Positions 20,641 through 33,085 of a stretch of DNA of 64,000 nt are shown here, in pieces. Numbering within the stretch: the stretch's first letter is position 1; every line of letters starts with the position of its first letter. The stretch spans positions 1,054,001-1,118,000 of the forward strand of contig JAMWFC010000082.1 of assembly GCA_027475525.1 (NCBI GenBank), read 5' to 3'. Below the pieces are notes generated by a model, which saw nothing but the letters and a program-made list of their open reading frames with translations, did not search any database and was not told the origin of the DNA. The translations under genes and the position numbers were made by a program. This stretch comes from Macrolepiota albuminosa (Eukaryota; Basidiomycota; Agaricomycetes; Agaricales; Agaricaceae).

Positions 20641-23640
20641 AAGTGATCCTATGTTCCATAATATCTATCTGATACATCTTCATGTCCAGGAGGAGTGCAT
20701 GAGTACTAACTGTTGTTGGACAGGTGTTCCTTAGTGCTTGCCCTCATCCAGCAAGGGCTGCCCCAGCATAATCTATCAGACCTTATACAAGGAATCAATT
20801 AGTTGAAAGGTCTGCTGATGGCACATCAATGCAGGAACATGATGATACCAGGAACTTGGATAGAAATAGCAGCAGATGCTGGCCAGCCCATGATGATGTG
20901 GGATGAAATAATCACAATTGTGGTATCAACTTTAGAAAAAGTGATGATGACAGCAAAGGTGGGTGAAGTGGCAGCAGCACTAATGATGACTGTAGGAGAG
21001 ACAGAGGAGGGACCAGAGATTAAGAGGAGGCCTGTATTGTAATTTCTTGCTTGCAAACCTAAGATGTATTATTGCATATGTTGTACTATATACAATTGAA
21101 CATTGTAGATAGTGTACTATAGATGTAGATAGTGTACTATAAATTTAAATAGTGTACTATATATGTAAATAGTGTACTATACTTGGACTAATAGACTATG
21201 TATCAGTACATTTTAATACTGATAATTTTTCATTGCAGATGTTACAAGTGATCAGATGACTTGGACATGCTGATAGTCAACTGTATTTAACTATCATTAT
21301 ATAATCATATATTATCATAATTAGAAACTGAAGTATTAAACAGTGTTGGGGAACAACAAAATATGATACTATGCAATCAAGACATATTTTGGTACTTCTT
21401 TGACTTATCAGCAATAAAGTTCAGTTAGCTGAATGTTGACAATCTAGGTTGGCATAAAGACATTATATACAAAAATATGGATGGTTGATTAATAGTAAGT
21501 ATTAATGTAATTATTAGCTGTACCAATACCAATGATTAATAACAGGTCTTCTACTAATATTATGAAATGTTCTACTAAATCAATAAGAGCTTTACTGCCA
21601 ATAGAGCAAATATGATGTACCTTTCAATGTTTCTCACAATAATTGCACTTAATACTCCAATGTCAGAGGACACTGAGCTACAGTCATACACGAAGAAAAA
21701 ATAAAATAAAATAAAATAAACCACATGCCCAGCAACGCATGTTTAGTCTTGATATCCAGCTACAGGTATAGAATGGATAGATAGCTATTATACTAACTAC
21801 AATAAAAACAACTAAAAACAGAACAGTTAGTAATAGGTTTTTGACATGTATCAAGTGAACATACCTCTAGTTGAGCATGAAAATATTGGCCTTGTCTATG
21901 CCCAGATCTATTTAACGAGATATCATCACGTTGCCACACTGTGCAGAAGATTGAGCAAGTTCAATTGTCAAAAACATTTCATGTACACAATCCTTTTCAC
22001 ATGAAGTAAAATCAGAAACATTAGGCTGGCAGCATATTATATGATAAGCTTTGCGTTTCACTCAACCTCTTTTGAAGCATCTGAGTAACTCCAAACTTTG
22101 TCAAGCCATTGATTTTTATGAGTATGAAATGCGGCAATGAGAATCTCTTGTTTATTGAATGCTTTTGTAGTAAGATATTTCTGTTTGTCACAATGTGTAT
22201 AGCTCCTGAATCAAGGTCAATAAACAAGCAAAACAAGAGGTCAAAACATATAGAAAAACAAGATGAGCAGGTCTGATATGATACAGCACATCTGAGTACC
22301 TCTTTGTCGCCTGGACAATCCTCTGATAAGTCATGGCATGCATCTTGATACCAGATGGGCAGTGGGAGGATGTATGAGGATACCACAATAGGATTTCACA
22401 GTAGTGCTCCATGTGGTAGTAAACTGAGAATAAAAGGATGTGTTGTGTGTCTTTGAACATATGTCTTGCTAGTGCAGACAACAAACCCCCAGTCCATAAC
22501 AGCATTTGAAAATGTTATTGATCAAGTCTTGTTCTGCCTCTGCACCTCCCACAGCACTACTACCTGCTTTGCACACATCATTATGCTGATGTGCCACTAT
22601 GTATACTGTGTCCAGAGGAAATAGCATCCTGGAAGCACTCTAGATGATGGCTTATTGATGCACAATGGCTGCTTAAACATCGAATGTCCTGTTGGGAAGT
22701 GTTGTAGCATGACAAGTCAGCTCTGCTATTATATTTAGAAGAAGGAGCACCATGAAGAGGCACATGAGGGAGCAGAGAAGAATATAGAGGACAAAATAGA
22801 GGAATGGTGTGGAGAAGATTGAAGTGGAGAAGATATCAAATCATGTAGTATGCGTCTTAATTTGAGATAATGAAACATATAAATACCTCTGCTTAGGTGA
22901 GGAGATACTTGGAATTATTATGTCAATAACATAGTTGTGGTGACCTGGATTTGTTACAAACACATCAATGAGGGATATACAAACACATCAATGAGGGATA
23001 TAGAAATAGCATTTGTGGATAACCATGAGAAGATGCATATAATTTGGAATCAGTATCTGAAGTAAGTAGTATGGGAATCTAAATTACTCTCAGAAGAGTC
23101 TGAATAGGAATATTTAGCTTTGAGCATAGCACATTAATAATTGGTTGTAACAAATTCAGTAATTGCCATAATCTAATAAATCAATGATTTGTTGCCATTC
23201 TCCAGTATACAAGATAAAAAAACCTATCAAGTGACAATATATGTTCATCAGATAGTGGCAATATGCCAAATCTTTTGAGGGGTATCTCAGCCCTGGTATT
23301 TGTATTCAGGGCTAGCTCTCCATAGAAGGCAACTGAGGAACTATAAGTCGTAATGCATGTACCTGCTCTGATATATGATTTTTCATGTGGCGGCTATTGT
23401 CTGTGATCTAACATCATGTCCTGTTGTGCCTGTACTAGGCAGGACATAGAAATACTCGCAATTACTCAACAAAATATGTCTATTTGACATAGACTGCTGG
23501 ATCTATGAGTTGATTGAACATGCAAGGTGTCTGGCAAGGAACGTCAGCCAAATAAAACCTTGATTGATTGCAACATTACAGACTAAGTAGGTGCAGATAC
23601 CGTGGTAAAACAGATGCAACTACCATAGCTAAATTCTAGC
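20640..23640. other. AT-rich decayed DNA without a recognisable gene
   Basis: Short frames only. Contains the 20-bp tandem repeat at 21.1 kb, a short AAAAT repeat at about 21,695-21,722, and a 23-bp direct duplication at 22,956-23,002 (ACAAACACATCAATGAGGG). Confidence 0.5.
21104..21183. repeat. tandem repeat, about 20-bp unit
   Basis: Four to five units of AATAGTGTACTATAAATTTA type, each centred on GTGTACTAT, with small substitutions. A local minisatellite. Confidence 0.75.
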
Positions 23641-24370
23641 ATAGATAGATATCAAATATTAACATAGTAACAATATGGATCACATGATAGCAAAAATTGA
23701 AGACATTCTTCCCATGCATATCTGTAACTATACAGACAAACAGATGTATCACATGATGGTAAAAATTGAAGTCATTCTTTCCATGCATACCTAGTAAGTA
23801 ACTATACAGACAAATGATCATATCATATAATGGCAAAAATCAAAGACATTCTTCCCATGCATATCTGTAATGTACAAATGAACAGTAGTATCACATGATG
23901 GTAAAAATCAAAGATATTATTCCCACATGTACATATTATACAGTAGTACACATGATTTTAAAAATTGAAGACATTATTCCCATGCATATCTGTAACTGTA
24001 TAGACAAATGGTAGTATCACATGATGTTAAAAATTGAAGACATTATTCCCACACATATTTGTAACTGTACAGATGAACAGTAGTATCACATGACATTAAA
24101 AAGCAAAAACATTATTCCCACACATATCTACTATACTGCTTACTTTAAATAACCATACAGATGAACAGTATGTATCACATGATGGTAAAAATTGAAGACA
24201 TTATTCCCATGCTTACCCAAAGGAAGTTATGACAATGAGAACAAACATCGTCACATAATGGCAAAAATCGAAGACATTTTTCCCATACATAGTCCAAAGG
24301 AAGTTATGACAATGAGAACAAACATCGTCACATAATGGCAAAAATCGAAGACATTTTTCCCATACATAGT
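23640..24370. repeat. minisatellite, unit about 65-80 bp
   Basis: About nine imperfect units, each with TATCACATGATGG, then AAAAATTGAAGACATT and ATTCCCATGCATAT. The first unit is near 23,665 and the last near 24,365. Units differ by substitutions and small indels. The final two units are also a 77-bp exact duplication (24217-24293, 24294-24370), so the last copy may be artificial. Confidence 0.8.
24217..24370. repeat. 77-bp tandem duplication 5
   Basis: Copies 24217-24293 and 24294-24370 appear identical, unlike the other minisatellite units, which differ. This suggests the same artefact as elsewhere. Confidence 0.75.
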
Positions 24371-24884
24371 CTGCTGCACAGAAAAACCTCAATTATTCTA
24401 GATCTTGGAATGATTATTATGAAGTAGAGTATGAAAACTGTTACAGATGCTATCTTGTTTGGGTCAGTTTTACTATGTGGTCACATGATTAGAACTTAGA
24501 AGCATGCTCGAGCAACACATCATCCTCAGTTGTTTACTGTCATCACAACGTTACACTGAGGATGTGAGTATTTCTATTACTACATATCAGTTTGTTTCTA
24601 ATAGGAAATAGTCTCTTGACTATTTACTAGGTATGAAAAATATAGTTGTTTACTATCATCACAACGTTACACTGAGGATTCTCTTGACTATTTACTAGTC
24701 GTATTGTGGGTTCTAGAGTCTGGCTTAATAGGTTATGGGCTTCCCTCTCTAGGGTTGCTAGTACTCCAAGTTCCTACCATACGTCACCAGGTCTTATTGT
24801 TGGCATTTTTCTGTCTTGTTATTTAGGTCCTTATCACTCTGGTCGTCTGTTGTGTTGACCTCGTCTTTTTCTTGGGTTGCCAGC
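24370..24884 (+). other. upstream region of the copia element
   Basis: No gene. A 35-bp segment around CATCACAACGTTACACTGAGGAT occurs at about 24,529 and 24,645, and TCTCTTGACTATTTACTAG occurs twice (24,613 and 24,680). The copia 5' LTR should end in this region, but I could not fix its limits because no second LTR is available for comparison. Confidence 0.4.
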
Positions 24885-27249
24885 ATGTCCGACCCTTTCA
24901 CCCAGCATACTCAATTGGGTCATCCTGTCTCTGCGCTGGGGAACCCTTTGCGGTGGCCTTTTTCAATGGATGACCCATTCCAATCTGAATCTTTTTCCTG
25001 CAATTTACCTCCGCATTTCTCGTCCTTGTCCTCTGCTACAGCTTTTTCTCACCTTCTATTATGTCCTTTCAAGCATACACATTACAATAAACCGCATATA
25101 CCTTCTTCCCTTGCAAATTCTTTTGTTCCTTATGCTTTTGGTACACCTACTCCTGTCTCGTCTTTTGTTCCTCCCAATTTTCTGAACTCTTTGCATATTC
25201 CCACACCTGTTTGTCCAAGTAGATCCCAATTTCACAATCTCGCTTCAAACTTTCCTTTGAATCAACAACAATATCATCGTCCTTCATCAGCTCCTGCTCC
25301 ATATTTTTCTCCTTCCCAATCCACACCTCTTCCGCCTCAACTGGATGTGGTTCCTCCATTTCATCCTCCACCTCCTGTGGATGTTCCCCATTTTACTCCG
25401 CCTTCACCTGCCCCATTTCGTTCTGTACCTTTGTCTCGTCCTCCCTCTGTTTTTCTCTCTGTTCCTTCTCCTGCTCCTGGCATTCCATCTGTAGCGCCGC
25501 AGGTTCCTTCCCCTCAACCTCCTCCTACCCCCCCTTTCATATTACCTTATTCTTGGTATCTGTACCCTTGTTACTACCCACCTTTTCCTCCTTCCGCACA
25601 TTTGTTTCCTTTTTCTGCTTCTCCTCCTGTTGCTCTGTCCCCACATTTTTCTTCCTCTGCTCCTGTTGAGCCCCTTTCAGATTCTAAGCTTCCTCCCCTT
25701 TCCACCATTCCCTGTTTCAATTCTTCTGCAAATTGGGGTTTGTGGATCAATCCTGTGATGGCCCTGATTGATCATATGGGATTGAATGGTCATGTTTGTC
25801 CTATTCCATCTCCAGGATCTCCCTATGATCCTACCTGCAAGGTTGTGGTTGCTCCAGCTCCCCCTCCTCATTTTACTCAGAATGCTTCTCGTGCATATGA
25901 GATTTTTTGAAAAAATGATAACGTTTGCTCATACATTATCTCGGGCAAGTTATCAGCGGAGATTTTCAATTCTCTTCTCCCTGCTCGAGAAGGTCCTCAC
26001 AATTTTCCCATTCGCACTGCACGCAATCTTCTTGATTTCCTTCGGAAGCGTTTCAGCGTTGGCAGTGCTGCCTCAGCACAGCAAATCAAGGACTCAGTGT
26101 TCCATCTTCATTGTGCACCCAATGCCATTCCTTCTTATGTCCAGGCTTGGCGCATTGCTGTTAATCAATTATCTCAGACTGCATGGGACTTCACACCATA
26201 CAAGAGGATCCAGAAATTTATGGATGATATTCTGGATCATCGTGCCTTCACCTTTTTACGTGAAGAAGTTCGTTGCTCCTGAACAAACAATTCTGAGGGC
26301 ACTTTTTGATTTTTTCACCCTGGCCGACACCATTCTTGATACCGATGTTGATGTTCATCGACACCTTCAGTCATCTGTTTCTCATCACAATAAGACATCG
26401 GCTCCTTCAGCTCCTCGCCCTTCTACTTCAAATACCTCTACCTCCCAACACCCCAACATTTCTGATTCTGGCTCTTCTTGGCACGTTTCTTCATCTGAGG
26501 CCCCTCGGGACTCATCTATTCAGCCACACGTGCATGTGGCTATTTCCGACTCATTGCCTGACAACTCTTCATCCACTGTCCCCATTGTTTCTGACGGTAC
26601 TGACACATCTGATGTTCTATCTGTTGTAATCAATGACAACAACAATGATATGGCTTTTCATCTGTATGATCTATCTGATGGGTCAGCCCCACCACTGTTT
26701 CATGCGTTTGTGAGCTCAACTGATCCTGTTGCGTTGGCATCAATCTCTTCTCATTTCAATTCTATCCTTGATTCAGGTTGTACGACTCACATCATTTGTG
26801 ATAAGCGCTGTTTCTGGACCTACAATGAGGACTTGGCGGTACTGGTGGGCACTGCTAATTGTAGTCGGCTCAACACATTAGCCCAGGGAGAAGTTCATTT
26901 TCGTGTGATTGTTGATGGCAAACCCATTGTGCTGATACTGTCTGATTGTCTTCATGCTTCCGATGTTCCCATCAACCTTCTCTCTGTTGGTTCTATGACC
27001 GAGCATGACCTAGAACTGTGCTTTGAAAAGGAAGCAACGACCATTTATTTTCTGGAATCCTCCCAACTTCGTGGGAAGTCTTTACAGGCGACGGTTTTGA
27101 ATCGTCTATCATTCCTTCATTGTGACTTTATTCTTCATGGGTTTTCTGGCACTACTTTATTTTCTGCAATTCCGTTTTCATCTCTGAATTTTCCCAAGAT
27201 TCTGATTACCCCCAGTCTATGGCATCAGCAATTGGGTCATCCTGCTTGA
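24885..27249 (+). pseudogene. copia gag and protease
   Basis: Gag begins MSDPFTQHTQLGHP at 24885. A long Pro/Ser-rich region leads to NWGLWINPVMALIDHMG, an N-terminal gag signature of these elements. After a frame break, the capsid-like (UBN2) part reads WDFTPYKRIQKFMDDIL and LREEV. Ser/Thr-rich sequence follows, and then the aspartic protease FNSILDSGCTTHIICDK (active DSG). The gag-pre-integrase motif LWHQQLGHP ends at a TGA at 27,247. At least two frame breaks lie in 25.9-26.3 kb. Confidence 0.75.
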
Positions 27250-27860
27250 GACACTACATGGATTATGCTGACTAAGGACTGCGCAATTGGGGTTGATTTC
27301 AAGGGATCTTTTCATGACAACCATTGCATCCCATGTATAATCAGAAAACAACCTGGTCAGCCGTATGACAATTTTCAGCACCGTGCTTCTGGTGCTTGTG
27401 AGCTCGTGCACATGGATTTGTATGGGCCTTTCCTGACTCAGTTTGCGAACGGACATTCATCTTATTTCCACTCAATTCTTGATGACTATTTGAATTATGG
27501 AAGCACTGCATTATTATCAAAGAAGAATTACGCATGTAAGCACTTCAAAGACTTCCAGGCTTGTCTTGAACTCAAATCTGGTAACAAAATCATCACTGTC
27601 CGTTGTGATGGCGTGAAGGAGTTTGTTGAGGGTAAATTGAAGAACCACCTGGACAAGAAAGGAATCACCATCCAGTCAACGGCAGCGTATGCTCACCAGC
27701 AGAATGGGAAAGCAGAGCGGTACATCTGCACTCTAGAGGATACGGCACAAACCCTCATGGCTGAGATGGGTCTACCTATTTATTTCCTTTCTAGGCAATG
27801 CTATCCTAACGGCGCAATACCTGTGAAATCATTTGCCTACATCGACACTGCCTGATTTTA
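27250..27860 (+). pseudogene. copia integrase
   Basis: An HHCC-like segment with C-x2-C (CIPCIIRKQPG) is followed by the rve core: first Asp in VHMDLYGPF, second in VRCDGVKEF, and the Glu in QQNGKAERY. After AERYICTLEDTAQTLMAEM the frame breaks at about 27,855. The 27,860-28,600 stretch is a decayed linker to RT with a remnant core end (WGCQCFVLFPK). Confidence 0.75.
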
Positions 27861-28621
27861 CAACTCCGTACAAAATCATTGAGGGCCACAAGCCTGACCT
27901 TTCCCATCTTTGGATATGGGGTTGTCAGTGTTTTGTCCTTTTTCCGAAAGAAACACATTGAAAAGGGAGTACCAGGCATTTTGAAGCTGTCTTTGTCAGA
28001 TATGAAGAAAATCGAGTTGGATGGCGTGTTCAAGATATGAATGGACAATACTTTTTCTTACAGGATGTTGTGTTCAATAAAAATGTGAGAGGCAAATTGC
28101 AACCCATTAACGTTTCATCTATGACACAGATTTCCCAACTACAATCCCCTGCTTTTCAAATCAACTCTCCTGATTCACACTCAATCACATTGAATCCACA
28201 ATCACCCAAACAATTATCCGCTCCCTTACATTCATCCATTCCAATCAAAACAGTTTCCACCTCTTGTCCCCATCGGAATATTATAATGATGGATGCAGGT
28301 CAAGCGTTTTTTGAAGATATGCACAAGAAAAATGAACAACTCGTTAAACTTTGTGTGGATCAACAAGTGCGGCTCAAACCACATCAAGGTCTCTCCGCTA
28401 TACTAGATCTCAACGCTTTCCAAGATCTTGTTCAATTCTCCACGTCTTCGAGAGAACTGGTCTATCTTGAGTCTGCAGTTGTCAATGATTACCAAATATA
28501 TGCACCTTTTGGCTCTGATACACCCAAATTAAAAACCGACAAATCTTTCAATCTCGATAAACCTCCAAATAGCTACTATGAAGCACTCCACTGACTGGAT
28601 GCATCTGTCTGGCAGGCTGCG

Positions 28622-30053
28622 ATGGAGAGAGAGATAGCCAGTCTCAATCAACAGAAGGTTTTTGCGCCTGCTGACTTACCTCCAGGTCGTAAGGCAATAG
28701 GAGTCCGATGGGTTTATGCTTTTAAGCTCAATGCCGATAGATCAATAATCAGAGGAATGGAGAAGGCTCACTTAGTAGCCCAGGGTTTCAGCCAACAACC
28801 TGAGGATTATGGTACAACATATGCACCAGTCGCCAAGATGACTAGCATCAGGATTACGTTGGCTTATGCAGCTATGTATGATCTAGAACTCTTTACGTTT
28901 GACGTCAAGACCGTGTTCCTAAATGCTCCACTCTCACAAGAAATATATTGTAAGCAGATTCCTGGGTTTCCAAATGCTGAACCATCAAAAGTGAATCAAG
29001 TTCTACGTGCGTTGTATGGACTCAAACAAGCCTCACACAAATGGTACAAGGTGATCCAAGAAGAACTCGAATCATACGGTCTTACTAGATGCGGCATTGA
29101 TCATGCAGTCTTTTATGGTCGTTTTTCCACATCACCTGATGCTTCTATCCCACCTCCAAAAGATGGCCAAGACCTCTTTATTATTATATGTCTTCATGTT
29201 GACGATGGGCTAAATGCTACAAATTTGAAGAAACTTTATGATTGGATATTGCAATGCATGAGACAACAGTTTGAAGTCAAGGATTCTGGCATGATGGATC
29301 TGTACCTTGGCATACACATTGATCAGGATCACTCCCAAAAGAAGTTGTGGATATCGCAGAAGGGATATATACTTGATCTCCTAATGACCTATCGGTTACT
29401 GGATGCCACTCAGTTATTGTTACCAATTGCAGGAAGAATTGAGAACCTGCCAGAACCACCACCAAACGCTTTGCCAGAGATAAGTGACGACGATATCAAG
29501 ATCCACTTCCAACGACTTGTTGGATCAATCCTATACCTTAGCTTGTGCACTTGACCAGACCTAGCATTCACAGCAATGTCTTTGGGTCAATACAATTCCA
29601 ACCCTACTCGAAAACATTTACTGGCAGCGAAATGAGTTCTTCGATACATCTCCGGCACTAAAAACTTTGCAATCGTATACAACTTCTCTGAAACACTGTC
29701 CAACCCCCCGGTATGGATGATTTACCCATCAGATTTTGGTGCAGTTGATGCCAATTGAGCTTCTGATCCCAGAAATTGTTGTAGTGTATCGGGTTACGCT
29801 TTTTTCATTTACTCAAGTCTTGTTTCCTGGTCTTCCGTTAAACAACAAACGGTTGCTCTCTTATCAACAGAAGCTGAATATATGTCGGTTGCTCATGCGA
29901 TGCGGGAAGCCTTAGCCATTCGATATTTCATGACATTCTTGGACCTTCCAATACCACGTCCTTTTCCAATCTTCTGCGATAATAAGGGTGCATTGGATAT
30001 TGCAAATTCCAATTCCATGGGTACACACTCGAAACATATTGACATTCGTTACC
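28622..30053 (+). pseudogene. copia reverse transcriptase and RNase H
   Basis: RT motifs in order: RKAIGVRWVYAFKLN, VAQGFSQQPEDYGTTYAPVA, the FDVKTVFLNAPL box (KTAFLN is usual), LYGLKQASHKWYK, and the catalytic HVDDGL, which retains both Asp. A TGA after SLCT (29,552) and further stops interrupt the RNase H: STEAEYMSVAHAMREALAIR, CDNKGALDIANS, HSKHIDIRY. The frame ends at the inversion breakpoint. The RT core is the best-preserved part. Confidence 0.85.
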
Positions 30054-30054
30054 A

Positions 30055-30690
30055 AGGCGCACTATCTCCTTGAGATAGATCCACAACAAGTCTGACGCTG
30101 TCATGGTAGTTCTCATCGGAATGAGATGGACCATACTGGTCATTCTGCAGATCACTACCCAAAGGTAGTTGAAGCCTTTTGACTCAGGGAATGGACCTAT
30201 AAAGTCCATCCCAATCAAATCCCAGGGTTTGACCGGTATAGGTAGTGAATGAAGCTTTTCCAGTGGCTTCAATGTCAATACTTTCGACTGTTGACATAGC
30301 TCACATGTCGAGCAGAATTGGCTTGTCTCTTTGGCCATTTGCGGCCACCAGTACCAGCGTCACACATAGTCCAGCGTTTTCTGAGTTCTGAAGTGGCCCA
30401 CTACTTTATGGGCCTGGTCTAGGATAGTTGTAATCAACGACCTCTCCCGGGGAATGCAGATGACTTTGAACCTGTAGGTCTGGTACGGTAGACAAGCTGC
30501 TGCTCTACTTTGAAGCACGGATGCGCTTGGGTATTGTTCAGAATCTCTAAGAAGAGATTATCATCCTTGTATCCATGCTGGATACGTATGCAGAATTGCG
30601 CATTGCCTAAGTCGACCGGTGCAGGAATATGGTCCTGTGACTGTAATGCTTGCTGGAGCGTCATATCAGTACCTCTCGTAGGCACCCCTT
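30055..30690 (-). pseudogene. gypsy integrase, N-terminal half
   Basis: The HHCC zinc domain (AHKVVGHFR ... CSTCELCQQSK) is followed by the core start WDLIGMDFIGPFPES with the first catalytic Asp. The frame runs to SDLLWIYLKEIVRL and stops at the inversion edge. A TGA interrupts DYV-RWYWWPQ, where Arg is usual. The remaining two catalytic residues are at 9.7-9.9 kb. Confidence 0.8.
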
Positions 30691-31468
30691 ACCTCGTCTC
30701 TTTGCTTGGCTGAGGGACCTCATGATCCACCAGCACCTGGGCTTCGATATCGCAAGTTTCTTGCTGTTTGTGCAGTCACTTACTGCGACGTGTTTCCTGT
30801 GCTCGCATGGCACGTAGTTCGACCCTATGTTCCCTGATTTCATGGAACCAATGCAGGGGCAAATCTTTGCCCTCTGGGTCAATACGTTTGTCCACCTGGA
30901 CATAGTCATGTGTGTCATGGACATCATCTCAAGTATCACTCTCGAAATACAATCAGTGACTTTGTTCAATTCACCTTTTACATAGATAATGTCAAACTGA
31001 TACCGCGACATGTAGTCAATCCAGCAACGTTGTCGCAGAGATAGGTGCACCTGAGTCTTGAAGAACTCCAGTGCTTTGTGATCCGTAATGACTCAATCCA
31101 GCAACGTTGTCGCAGAGATAGGTGCACCTGAGTCTTGAAGAACTCCAGTGCTTTGTGATCCGTAATGACATGGATCTTATATCCCATCAGTTTATCCTCC
31201 CATTTTAGGAGGGCTTCCAGGATACTGAGTGTTTTAACTCGTGTACAGCATAATTCTGCTGAGCAGCAGTGAATTTATGGGACATAAATCCTGCTGGTCA
31301 GCAAGTCTGCCACGCTTTACCTTGGCCAAACATGGCCCCAACCCCAGTCTTTGATGCATCGCATATGAGCCAGATGGGCTTGTCAATGCGTGGATCAATT
31401 GGCCAGATGACTGGCATCTTCACACATATGCGCTTAATCATTTCAAAACACCGCTGATGCAGCGGTCT
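30691..31468 (-). pseudogene. gypsy RNase H
   Basis: After collapsing the 77-bp duplication at 31,017-31,170, the frame reads continuously: MGYKIHVITDHKALEFFK, VHLSLRQRCWIDYMSRYQ, DIIYVKGELNKVTDCISR. These are the standard Ty3-type RNase H motifs. The N-terminal part (31,190-31,468) is decayed. Confidence 0.75.
31017..31170. repeat. 77-bp tandem duplication 6
   Basis: Copies 31017-31093 and 31094-31170 appear identical. Removing one restores the RNase H frame. Confidence 0.9.
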
Positions 31469-32545
31469 TCAGTGAAAAGGGGACCCATTCTGGGTCATGG
31501 CCATTAGTGGCCCTGTATAGGCCGTGATGTCTGGCAAGAAGTTGCCAATATAGTTTACAAGTCCAACGAATTGTTGGATATCATTATATGTGCGTGGAGT
31601 ATGCCACTCTTGAATTTGGTCGAGCTTATCTGTGTCTAGGTGAATACCCTTCTGGTCAATGATGTGACCAAGACAGTCAATACTAGTTGCATACAACTTG
31701 CACTTCTTCCATTTGAGGTAGAGGCTGGCCTTCTGTAGTCGTTCAAATACAACTCGTAGGTGTTGCTCATGCTCCTCAATGGAGTCAGAAAAGATGAATA
31801 TATTGTCTAAATAGATGTGCATAAACTTCCTGATTACATCTTGGAAGATTGAGGTCATCAACCTCTGAAATGTCACTGGTGCATTACAATCACCAATCTG
31901 CATGATGTTACTCACAAACGTCCCCATCAGGGACAAGAACAGCATCTTTGGTATATCCTCTTCGTGTATGCAAACCTGTTTGTATGCGTCTGTGAGGTCG
32001 ATTTTTGACTTATACTTTGCTGTCGCGACATCTTCTTGTATTACTTCCTGATCTGGAAGAGGTGTCACATCCTTGACTGTATTATCATTGCACTGTTGCG
32101 CATCCAATGCAGTCCTTAACGTCCCATTCTTCTTGGGAATACAAAGTAATGGTGCAGCTTGCACCGCTGGTCGTGGTTCCCACCACTTTGCATTTATATA
32201 TCTATTTGTCTTTTCATGAAGTTGATCCTGTAGTGCTCGCAGACAGCAAGGCAGATGATACTTGTACTGCTTAGTATTGTCAATGAGGTTAATCTCATGG
32301 TTAACCTTCCACCATGGAGGAAGCTCCTCCTTTGTTCCATTGACAATATCAGCAAACTCCTGTTGCCATTGCTGGTGCAGTTGAGGAATATCTTCCTCTG
32401 TAAGGCTCACAGCCTTACCTTTCCCTTTTACTACGTGTGCTGTATACGGCTGAACCTTTGGTTCAAATCGCTCCTGTAAGGCATATACGTGCTCTTCTGT
32501 GAGATCTCCTGGATTCAACCTTACAACGGTTTGTCTATCCACCAC
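31469..32545 (-). pseudogene. gypsy reverse transcriptase, catalytic box changed
   Basis: A 358-codon open frame. Visible motifs are WWEPRPAVQAAPLLCIPKKN, RTALDAQQCNDNT, SKIDLTDAYKQV (KxDLxxAY box with catalytic Asp), GDCNAPVTFQRLM, and KCKLYATSIDCLGHIID. The YxDD box reads IYLDNIFIFS, so the second metal-binding Asp is Asn through a GACGAT to GACAAT change at a CpG. The length and an otherwise open frame suggest that inactivation was fairly recent, or that the frame survived by chance after it. Confidence 0.85.
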
Positions 32546-32567
32546 TCTTGTTGTACTTGACGACGAC

Positions 32568-33085
32568 TGTAAGGGCGACCTCTAGAGGCTGTGGCTCAGT
32601 CACACAGCTGGCAGAGGGAGATCCAAAGTGTATTAGAATATATACTGACAATATCAAGGTAGCTACTCACCTGGCAGAGGGAGATCCAAAGAGAACAAGT
32701 CTGGGGATTCCCTATGCCAGGTTGGACGCTTCTGGGGCCTCTGAAGCATGGGAAACAACTGTACAGTACAACAAAACCTTAAAAACTCAAAAATTGACTA
32801 ACCAAACAAGTGTGCAAACAAGGGAGGAAAACTCCGGACTTTAGAAGTCAGAAAGGCAAACTCCAGCTTATCTAAGCAGCCTGGAGCGGTGCTGAAGGGC
32901 CCACACTTGTCTGAGTGATAGCTAAAGAACCAGAGCACCTCAAAGGTTGAGAATAGTACTAACAGATAGTGTTGAAAAAGTAGTAACAGCAAAATGAGAG
33001 AATGATAGAAGAAATAAGGAAGTGAATGAAAGGAGAGTGAAGAAATAAAGAGTGAAAGAAGAAAGGAATGAGGAGTCCCCTGACA
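32568..33085 (+). mobile_element. solo LTR 1 (518 bp) of another LTR element
   Basis: It begins TGTAAGGGCGACC and ends CCCTGACA (TG...CA). It is flanked by ACGAC on the left and ATGAC on the right, a 5-bp target duplication with one C-to-T difference. Similar to the LTR at 33451-33949. It lies inside the gypsy polyprotein between protease and RT. An internal repeat CTGGCAGAGGGAGATCCAAAG occurs twice. Confidence 0.8.

Larger units (their letters stand above)
24885..30053 (+). mobile_element. Ty1/copia retrotransposon, decayed, 3' end displaced
   Basis: Pol order is gag - protease - integrase - RT - RNase H, which is Ty1/copia. Stops and frameshifts separate the blocks. At least three stops are TGA where Arg CGA is expected (for example after LGHPA, SLCT and LLAAK). 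The C-terminal tip and anything 3' of it lie at 9693 and leftwards on the minus strand. No LTR pair was found, so insertion age cannot be estimated here. Confidence 0.85.
9694..30054. other. inverted chromosomal block (20.4 kb)
   Basis: At the left edge a gypsy integrase begins abruptly (HHGLPSSIVSNRDAKF). At the right edge copia RNase H stops (HIDIRYQ) and the first part of a gypsy integrase begins on the other strand (ending LKEIVRL). Reversing the block joins EIVRL to HHGLPSS and HIDIRY to HLPRERM, repairing both. The trinucleotide AAG (9691-9693; also 30055 region) is shared at the junctions, so the exact base is ambiguous by 1-2. Confidence 0.75.

Noticed and set aside
23640..24370. CRISPR-like array
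   Set aside because: Units are imperfect, contiguous and about 75 bp with no constant repeat and variable spacer structure. The context is a eukaryotic minisatellite.
24816..24884. Upstream Met at 24816 as the start of copia gag, giving a hydrophobic leader
   Set aside because: The stretch FRSLSLWSSVVLTSSFSW precedes the typical gag start MSDPFTQHTQ and is probably untranslated leader. There is no reason for a signal peptide on gag.
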